NCBI GenBank assembly: GCA_028065135.1
Contig: JAPTWR010000205.1
Coordinates: forward strand, 1-28,918
Length of the DNA stretch: 28,918 nucleotides
Reading direction: 5' to 3'
Source of the DNA: Acidithiobacillus sp.
Lineage (GTDB): Bacteria; Pseudomonadota; Gammaproteobacteria; Acidithiobacillales; Acidithiobacillaceae
Position numbers and translations under genes: made by a program. Shown piece after piece: positions 23,621-28,918 of this stretch (position 1 is the stretch's first letter; every line of letters starts with the position of its first letter). The notes under the pieces were generated by a model. The model searched no databases. It had not been told where the DNA came from and worked only from the letters and a program-made list of their open reading frames with translations.

Positions 23621-24529
23621 ATGACAGATGAAGATCGGCGCCACGGAACAAAAAGGCGCATTGCATTCAGAAAAGCCGCAGGGCTGCGTTTAGCGGCACT
23701 GCTTTTCAGCCCGCTGGTGCTCGCCGGTTGTGCAACCAGCCCGAATCTCGAATCTGCGGAGCATCTGGTGCAAAGCAACTTCCATGGCCAGGCCCATGTG
23801 GTCAAGGTCTTTCCCGGCCCCACCCAAAAGCTTACCGGCATCGTCGCCGAGAACAGCCAGCATCAGCAGGGCATACTCTGGATGTTGTCCAACCGCTACC
23901 TCCTGCTCGGCCCGGTGGTGAACGATAAGGGCCACGATATCACCCAAATGGCCACAAAAAAGTATCTGGGCCAACCCAGGAAGGTCCCTGCCGAGCATAT
24001 CGCCCCGGCAGCCATGAAGGCGCCGGGCTTCACGATAGGCCATACAGGCCCGCTGATCGTGGTGTTTATGGATCCCAACTGTATCTACTGCCATCTGCTC
24101 TGGAAAGCCTTGCAAAAACCCGTCGCCGACGGGCAGCTCCGGGTAAAATTAATCCCGGTCGGTTTTCTGAAAGACTCCAGCGTTGCCAAGGCGGCCACGA
24201 TTCTCGCCGCCAAAGACCCGGCAGTCGCCTGGGCGAATAACGAGAAGGGATTTAACGAGAATACCGAGGAAGGCGGCACCCAGCCCTTGGCGCAGATCCC
24301 TCCACTGGACATAGCGGCCATCCACACCAACACCGCGTTGCTGCAGGCCAGCGGTGAAGAAGCGACACCAGCCCTGCTTTTCTGTCGGAAGAATTCATCT
24401 GACACCAACGCAACAAAGGATAAAGCCGGCCCGCAGATGACCCTGGAACATGGCATTGCCATGCATGCACTGCCCGCGCTGATCAGTTCGCTCGATGGCA
24501 ATGTGAGCGCGGATGGCTGCACACCCTGA
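23621..24529 (+). CDS. DsbG/DsbC-like thiol:disulfide interchange lipoprotein
   Basis: 302 residues from ATG 23621, preceded by GAGGAGAG. A basic N-terminus leads to a hydrophobic segment and the lipobox LAGC (Cys37), so the protein should be membrane anchored, unlike soluble E. coli DsbG. The thioredoxin-fold active site is [11 protein letters not shown] (Cys154, Cys157), followed by [24 protein letters not shown], close to DsbG; the cis-Pro loop is EEATPALLF. DsbG-type proteins protect or isomerise periplasmic cysteines. Two extra Cys occur near the C-terminus. The gene is divergent from msrA-msrB, so a 173-base region serves both; the pairing suggests an oxidative-damage theme. An in-frame ATG at 23546 lacks a ribosome site. 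Confidence 0.85.
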   Translation: MTDEDRRHGTKRRIAFRKAAGLRLAALLFSPLVLAGCATSPNLESAEHLVQSNFHGQAHVVKVFPGPTQKLTGIVAENSQHQQGILWMLSNRYLLLGPVVNDKGHDITQMATKKYLGQPRKVPAEHIAPAAMKAPGFTIGHTGPLIVVFMDPNCIYCHLLWKALQKPVADGQLRVKLIPVGFLKDSSVAKAATILAAKDPAVAWANNEKGFNENTEEGGTQPLAQIPPLDIAAIHTNTALLQASGEEATPALLFCRKNSSDTNATKDKAGPQMTLEHGIAMHALPALISSLDGNVSADGCTP

Positions 24530-24600
24530 TCTCCGCAAGACTGGCCCACTTCAATACCGGGCGACTTCCCCCACAGGCAGCCCTTGGTTATATTCCGCTT

Positions 24601-25257
24601 ATGCACAGTTCCACACATGATGATCTGATCATCCTCGGCGGCACCTTCGACCCCATCCATTACGGGCACCTGCGTGCCGTGGAAGAGGTGCGGCAGGCTC
24701 TCGGCGTTGCGCAGGTGATGCTGATCCCGGCCGGGCACCCGCCCCACCGTCAAAGCCCCTGGGCCAATGCCCGCCATCGTCTGGTCATGACCCGCATCGC
24801 CGTCGCCCACCATCCGCACTTCACGGTCAGTTCCTGGGAAGTGGAGCGGGAAGGACCGTCCTACACCGTTGACACCCTCACCGCCCTGCGCCAGCAGCGC
24901 CCGGATGCGCTACTCGCCATGGTCATCGGCATGGATGCCTTCCTGCGCTTCGACACCTGGCACCACTGGCAGCGTATTCTGGATCTCACCCACCTCATTG
25001 TTACCGGGCGCCCCGGCTGGCCTGCCGCCGAATTACCGGAAGCCCTGCGCCAGGCTCTTTATCAGCGCCGCTGTGAAGATGTCGGTACCCTGCGCCAGAC
25101 GTCGGCCGGGCGTATTTTGTTTCACACGGTCACCGCGCTGGAGATCTCCGCTACCAGTATCCGCAGCCTGCTCGCCAATCATCAAAGTCCGCGTTTCCTG
25201 TTACCGGACGAAGTATTGGATTATATTGACGCCGAAGGGCTCTACCATAGCCCGTAA
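24601..25257 (+). CDS. nadD: Nicotinate-mononucleotide adenylyltransferase NadD
   Basis: 218 residues. NadD adenylates nicotinate mononucleotide to deamido-NAD in NAD synthesis. The nucleotidyltransferase motif [12 protein letters not shown] is at residues 13-24, and the ATP-binding SATSIR motif is near the C-terminus. IPAGHPPHR and the [16 protein letters not shown] block are characteristic of the family. ATG 24601 lacks a clear ribosome site; TATATT just upstream might be a -10 giving a very short leader. It heads the usual cluster nadD-rsfS-rlmH. Confidence 0.95.
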   Translation: MHSSTHDDLIILGGTFDPIHYGHLRAVEEVRQALGVAQVMLIPAGHPPHRQSPWANARHRLVMTRIAVAHHPHFTVSSWEVEREGPSYTVDTLTALRQQRPDALLAMVIGMDAFLRFDTWHHWQRILDLTHLIVTGRPGWPAAELPEALRQALYQRRCEDVGTLRQTSAGRILFHTVTALEISATSIRSLLANHQSPRFLLPDEVLDYIDAEGLYHSP

Positions 25258-25280
25258 CCCAACACAAAGGATCATGACAC

Positions 25281-25637
25281 TTGGCGACAGCAGAAACCCT
25301 CCGCGACCTGGCCATCTCCGTTCTGGATGAACACAAAGCGCTCGATATCAAGAGCATTGATGTCCGCAAGCAAACCGACATCACCGACTATCTGATCATT
25401 GCCTCCGGCACATCCGACCGCCACCTGCGGGCGCTGGCCGACGCCGTGATGGCACGCATGCGCGAAGAAGGCGTAAAACCTATAGGCAAGGAAGGTCTCA
25501 CTGTGGGCGACTGGGCGCTGGTAGATCTCGGTGACGTCGTCGTCCATGTGATGCGCCCGGAAGTGCGCGATTTTTATCAGTTGGAACGGCTCTGGGGAGA
25601 ACTCCCGCAGATGCGTGGCCAAAACGAGGGGCGCTGA
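25281..25637 (+). CDS. rsfS: Ribosomal silencing factor RsfS
   Basis: 118 residues. RsfS binds ribosomal protein L14 and blocks subunit joining under nutrient limitation. DIKSIDVRKQTDITDYLIIASGTSDRHLRALAD and GDWALVDLGDVVVHVMRPEVRDFYQLERLW match the family. The start is TTG at 25281, with AAAGGA about 10 bases upstream; the nearby ATG at 25274 is out of frame. It sits 23 bases after nadD and 6 bases before rlmH. Confidence 0.94.
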   Translation: MATAETLRDLAISVLDEHKALDIKSIDVRKQTDITDYLIIASGTSDRHLRALADAVMARMREEGVKPIGKEGLTVGDWALVDLGDVVVHVMRPEVRDFYQLERLWGELPQMRGQNEGR

Positions 25638-25643
25638 TCCGCG

Positions 25644-26117
25644 ATGCGCCTCTGGGTGCTAGCCATCGGCAGCAAAATGCCGACATGGGTAGAGGCGGGC
25701 GTCGCCGAATACACGGCACGGATGCCTCCGCAATTGCGCGTCGAATGGCGCGCACTGCCGCTGGCGCGACGCGGGCGCAGCGGGGACCCGGTACGTTGGC
25801 GGCGCGAAGAGGGCGAACGGATTCTGGCGGCCACCCCCGAGGGTGCCGAGCGGGTGGCGCTGGAAGTGGTCGGCAAGCGTCTGGACAGCGAGGCCTTAGC
25901 GCAGCGCATCGACACCTGGTTCGCCGGCGGGCGCGATGTGGCACTATGGATCGGCGGCCCCGATGGCCTCGATCCGGCCCTGCAACCGGACTGGCGCTGG
26001 TCCTTGTCGCCCTTGACCCTCGCGCACCCGGTGGTGCGCGTCGTGCTGGCTGAACAACTATACCGAGCCTGGAGCATTCAGGCCCGATTACCTTACCATC
26101 GTGGCGGAGAGGAGTGA
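25644..26117 (+). CDS. rlmH: 23S rRNA pseudouridine-1915 N3-methyltransferase RlmH
   Basis: 157 residues, the family's usual length. RlmH is a SPOUT-fold enzyme that methylates pseudouridine 1915 of helix 69. The knot region is visible as WIGGPDGLDPAL, and the C-terminal signature as LSPLTLAHPVVRVVLAEQLYRAWSI followed by LPYHRG. ATG 25644 lies 6 bases after rsfS. There is a minor deviation: the canonical HPYH is LPYH. It is followed within 8 bases by a lipoprotein gene. Confidence 0.95.
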   Translation: MRLWVLAIGSKMPTWVEAGVAEYTARMPPQLRVEWRALPLARRGRSGDPVRWRREEGERILAATPEGAERVALEVVGKRLDSEALAQRIDTWFAGGRDVALWIGGPDGLDPALQPDWRWSLSPLTLAHPVVRVVLAEQLYRAWSIQARLPYHRGGEE

Positions 26118-26124
26118 CGCTGAC

Positions 26125-26559
26125 GTGAACACGCTATGGAACCGAAGTCTCTATCCCCGCCTGGGGATGGCACTGGCCCTGGGTCTGGGCCTCAGCGCCT
26201 GCGCGCAGATGGTGCAGGTCAGCCCGCAACAGAGCGTCTCCGACGCCGTTGCCGTACAGGCGGGCCGGGAGCGCATCCTCGCCCTCTCGCCCGCGGTCAA
26301 TGCGCGGCAACTGGCGCCGGTACAGAAGGCACTGAGCGCCGCGCGGGAAGCCGTGGCGCGCGGCGATCGTGTATATGCCGAGCGTCAGACTCTGCTCGCC
26401 AGGGTTCTGCTTGACAACATCCAGACCCGCCTGAATGCGGCCCCGAACAGTCAGCGAGCGGCACTGCAAAGTCAGATTGGCAATTTGCAGAGTCAGATTG
26501 CCACGACCCACCAGCAAATTGACGCCACCAAAGCACAAATCGCCAAGGAGGCTTCATGA
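26125..26559 (+). CDS. DUF4398-like lipoprotein with C-terminal coiled coil
   Basis: 144 residues from GTG 26125, with AGGAG 11 bases upstream; GTG 26101 overlaps rlmH and is less likely. A signal segment ends in lipobox LSAC (Cys26), so the protein should be a lipoprotein. The helical body (ALSAAREAVARGDRVYAERQTLLARVLLDNIQ) resembles DUF4398. The tail from about residue 112 is a Gln-rich heptad coiled coil (LQSQIGNLQSQIATTHQQI). The stop overlaps the next start (ATGA), coupling it to an OmpA-like protein. DUF4398 and OmpA-like domains are often fused or adjacent, which points to a shared cell-envelope role. Exact function unknown. Confidence 0.7.
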   Translation: MNTLWNRSLYPRLGMALALGLGLSACAQMVQVSPQQSVSDAVAVQAGRERILALSPAVNARQLAPVQKALSAAREAVARGDRVYAERQTLLARVLLDNIQTRLNAAPNSQRAALQSQIGNLQSQIATTHQQIDATKAQIAKEAS

Positions 26560-27404
26560 TGCGCGCCCGTCACTTCATCGCCGTCGCCCTGCTCCTTGCG
26601 CTGCCCGGTATAGCGGTGGCCGATATCGCCACTTCGCAGGCCTTGCAGCAAGCCCTCCAGCGCCTGGAAAAGGCCCAGCGCAGTGGCCCGCCCATACCTC
26701 CCGCCACCCTGTCCGGCCTGCACAGCAGCCTGCGGATGATGACCCGCGATCAGGTCAACCCTGTGCTTTTCCAGGTCGATCGCGCCATTTTCAACGCGCG
26801 CCTCGCCGGTCTTCGCGAACAACGTCAACAGGCGGCAGAACAAGACCGGCTCAACGGCCTGCGACACCAAGTGCAGTCGTTGACCCGCCAGTACCAGGCG
26901 CTACAGAACGAATACGGCAAGCTGCGCGAACAACTGGCGAGCAAAACCATGAGCGGTGCCCGAATCCAGCACCTGCAAGCCGAAATCCAGCAGCAGCAGG
27001 GTGCCATGCCCATCCCAGGCGTCACCGCCACCCCGCTCACGACGCAGCCCGGCTACAGCAAGGCACTGACGGTATACGCCCAGGTTCGAGCCGCCAGCGA
27101 CGGGGTACATGTCACCATGCCGGTAAACAGCTTGTTCAGCAGCGACGCCCGGCTTTCCACCAGCGGCAAACAGCGTTTACAGGCTATTTCCGGCATCCTC
27201 AAGCAGACGACGGCCAGTGAAATACTCGTGCGGGTAGCCCCTCAACCCCTGGGCGCCAATATCGCCACCCAACGCGCCGAAACCATTCTCCGCACCCTGC
27301 GCCACAATGGTATCCCCGGTACGGTGCTGGCACTGGCCACCGGCCTCGGCCTCAGTTCGGGGACCGCCGAACTGTTGTTGGTGAACGCCAGCCCGACTCC
27401 GTGA
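26556..27404 (+). CDS. Exported coiled-coil protein with a divergent OmpA-like C-terminal domain
   Basis: 282 residues. A signal peptide (MMRARHFIAVALLLALPGIA, cut after VA at 22) is followed by a helical region, a coiled coil at roughly 85-150 rich in Gln and Arg, and a C-terminal domain (about 165-280). That domain has VTMPVNSLFSSDARLSTSGKQRLQAISGIL and TQRAETILRTLRHNGIP, the layout of an OmpA peptidoglycan-binding domain, although the key Asp/Arg pair is not obvious. ATG 26556 overlaps the upstream lipoprotein stop; a second ATG follows directly. The stop overlaps the maf start (GTGA). It probably links the envelope to peptidoglycan. Confidence 0.72.
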   Translation: MMRARHFIAVALLLALPGIAVADIATSQALQQALQRLEKAQRSGPPIPPATLSGLHSSLRMMTRDQVNPVLFQVDRAIFNARLAGLREQRQQAAEQDRLNGLRHQVQSLTRQYQALQNEYGKLREQLASKTMSGARIQHLQAEIQQQQGAMPIPGVTATPLTTQPGYSKALTVYAQVRAASDGVHVTMPVNSLFSSDARLSTSGKQRLQAISGILKQTTASEILVRVAPQPLGANIATQRAETILRTLRHNGIPGTVLALATGLGLSSGTAELLLVNASPTP

Positions 27405-27988
27405 CCCGCCTGATTCTCGCCTCGGCCTCACCGCGCCGCCTGGCCCTGCTCCAGCAGTTGGGCTATGCGCCGGAGGTTTTGGCCACCGACGTGGATGAAA
27501 CCCCGCGACCCGGCGAGACCCCGGCTGCCCTCGCTCAACGCTTGGCCCATAGCAAGGCACTCGCTGCGGGTCCGACCAGCCCGGAAGCCGTCATCCTGGC
27601 GGCAGACACCGTCGTGGCGCTAGGGGATCGCACCTTCGGTAAGCCCGGCAACTTCGCGGAAGCCATGCACATGTATGCAGCGCTCGGTGGCCTCTGGCAT
27701 CAGGTGCATACGGCTGTCGCTGTGCTCCACCGGGACCAGGTGGCGCTGCGCCTGTGCAGCAGCGCCGTGCGCTTACGCCCTCTTGCCAGCACGGAGATGC
27801 GCGCCTACTGGGATACCGGCGAGCCGGTTGACAAGGCCGGGGCTTATGCCATTCAGGGCATCGGCGCGGTCTTTGTCAGCGGCTTGCAAGGATCCTATAG
27901 CGGCGTCATGGGCCTGCCCCTTTTCGAAACGACTGAGATGCTTGCCGCTTGCGGCCTCTCCACCCCTTACCTCTCAGGATACCCATGA
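27401..27988 (+). CDS. maf: Maf-like nucleoside triphosphate pyrophosphatase (YhdE type)
   Basis: 195 residues from GTG 27401. Maf proteins hydrolyse dTTP/UTP or modified nucleotides and affect septum formation. Motifs seen are LASASPRRLALL at the N-terminus, DVDETPRPGE, ILAADTVVALGDRTFGKP, and DKAGAYAIQGIGAVFVSGLQGSYSGVMGLPLFET. The start overlaps the previous stop by GTGA and the stop overlaps rng by ATGA, so it is translationally coupled on both sides. The maf-rng pairing is widespread in proteobacteria. Confidence 0.94.
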   Translation: MTRLILASASPRRLALLQQLGYAPEVLATDVDETPRPGETPAALAQRLAHSKALAAGPTSPEAVILAADTVVALGDRTFGKPGNFAEAMHMYAALGGLWHQVHTAVAVLHRDQVALRLCSSAVRLRPLASTEMRAYWDTGEPVDKAGAYAIQGIGAVFVSGLQGSYSGVMGLPLFETTEMLAACGLSTPYLSGYP

Positions 27989-28918
27989 GCGAAGAACTGC
28001 TGATCAACGTCACCCCCCAGGAAATCCGCGTCGCGCTGGTGGATAACGGCGTCCTCCAGGAGCTCCAGGTCGAGCGCAGCGGTCATCGCGGTCTGGTGGG
28101 CAATATCTATAAAGGCATCGTCCGCCGCGTCCTGCCCGGCATGCAGGCCGCTTTCGTCGATGTCGGCCTGGAACGCACCGCCTTTCTTCACGCTACAGAC
28201 ATTCAAGATGACAGCGATGAGGTACAAGGCGAGACGGATATCGAAACCCGTGCTGGTCACCACGAGGTTCGCAACGTCTGTGCCCTGCTCCACGAAGGGC
28301 AGGAAGTGGTGGTGCAGGTCATCAAGGACCCCCTCGGCAGCAAAGGCGCTCGCCTCTCCACCCGCATCACCCTACCCGGACGTTATCTGGTTTACATGCC
28401 TTTTGTGCCGCGCATCGGCGTCTCCACCCGCATTGAATCGCCAGAAGAACGTTTCCGGCTCAAGGAGCAGCTTAAATCCGCGATCCCGCCCGAAGAGGCT
28501 GGCGGCTATATTATCCGCACCCTCGCGGAGGGCATGGAAGAGACCGATTTCGTCGGCGACATCGATTTTCTCCGGCGCCTGTGGGACTCCATCCGCGCCC
28601 GGCTGGAGCGCAGCCCGGCCCCCAGCCAAATTCACAGCGACCTCAACCTCGCCATGCGCATGATGCGTGATGTGATGTCCGATGACATTCAACGGGTGCG
28701 CATCGATTCGCGGGAAACCGTCGATGCCGCTCTGGCCTTTTGTCAGGGCGTCATCCCGGAAGTGGCTGATCGCATTGAACACTACAGCGGCGAGCGTCCG
28801 CTCTTCGATCTTTATAACGTCGAGGACGAAATTGAGCGCGCCCTGCAAAGCCGGGTTACCCTCAAGTCCGGTGCCTACCTCATCATCGACCAGACCGAGG
28901 CGCTGACCACGGTGGACG
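27985..28918 (+). CDS. rng: Ribonuclease G, 3' truncated by the window edge
   Basis: The first 311 residues are present. RNase G is an endonuclease of the RNase E family that matures the 5' end of 16S rRNA. The N-terminus LLINVTPQEIRVALVDNGVLQEL, the S1-domain stretch GNIYKGIVRRVLPGMQAAFVDVGLERTAFLH, VQVIKDPLGSKGARLSTRITLPGRYLVYMP, and HYSGERPLFDLYNVEDEIERAL closely follow E. coli RNase G. The visible end, LIIDQTEALTTVD, is the start of the catalytic metal-binding block; the zinc-link region lies beyond the window. ATG 27985 overlaps the maf stop. Confidence 0.96.
   Translation, partial: MSEELLINVTPQEIRVALVDNGVLQELQVERSGHRGLVGNIYKGIVRRVLPGMQAAFVDVGLERTAFLHATDIQDDSDEVQGETDIETRAGHHEVRNVCALLHEGQEVVVQVIKDPLGSKGARLSTRITLPGRYLVYMPFVPRIGVSTRIESPEERFRLKEQLKSAIPPEEAGGYIIRTLAEGMEETDFVGDIDFLRRLWDSIRARLERSPAPSQIHSDLNLAMRMMRDVMSDDIQRVRIDSRETVDAALAFCQGVIPEVADRIEHYSGERPLFDLYNVEDEIERALQSRVTLKSGAYLIIDQTEALTTVD

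Noticed and set aside
1..28918. tRNA, rRNA, CRISPR arrays, insertion sequences, integrases
   Set aside because: Looked for and not seen: no cloverleaf with CCA-type end, no spaced palindromic repeats of CRISPR type, no transposase or integrase motifs. The 11-base arrays are too short and unspaced for CRISPR.

Overview
The window looks like chromosomal DNA of a moderately GC-rich, Gram-negative proteobacterium. It carries RecBCD, ExbB/ExbD with TonB-dependent receptors, OpgG, lipoproteins and an nadD-rsfS-rlmH-maf-rng housekeeping run. The mix of proteins and the metal-related DUF692/DUF2063 pair recall Acidithiobacillus or a relative, but that assignment is an impression from memory and was not tested.

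Layout. (1) Bases 1-10351, plus strand, GC-rich: the 3' part of a DUF692 (BufB/HvfB-type) enzyme gene, its DUF2063 partner, then recC, recB and recD. The last three junctions are 4-base ATGA overlaps, so the block looks like one translationally coupled operon. (2) 10352-11235: a good sigma70-type promoter followed by two tiny secreted proteins (a Gly/His/Tyr-rich lipoprotein and a charged Arg/Tyr/His/Asp-rich protein). (3) 11337-19627, mostly minus strand and more AT-rich: a cytochrome b561, a TonB-dependent receptor, then exbB-exbD-receptor as an operon with a structured leader, and an OmpR/PhoB-type regulator whose receiver domain has lost its phosphorylation residues. (4) 19977-22120: opgG, convergent with an ORF that resembles the N-terminal part of OpgH. 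(5) 22420-24529: msrA-msrB, divergent from a DsbG-like lipoprotein. (6) 24601-28918: nadD, rsfS, rlmH, a DUF4398-like lipoprotein, an OmpA-like protein, maf and the 5' part of rng, tightly packed.

Main observation. Upstream of the first TonB receptor, of the exbB operon and of the regulator gene there are arrays of GTCAT-type direct repeats at an exact 11-base period. They lie on the same strand as the gene they precede, like Pho boxes. At two of the three, a -10-like hexamer starts exactly 10 bases after the array. The simplest model is a small regulon in which a PhoB/OmpR-family protein (the local degenerate regulator, or a housekeeping PhoB) controls outer-membrane uptake and its energising proteins, with autoregulation. 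The transported substrate cannot be read from the sequence.

No tRNA, rRNA, CRISPR array, insertion sequence or integrase was seen.
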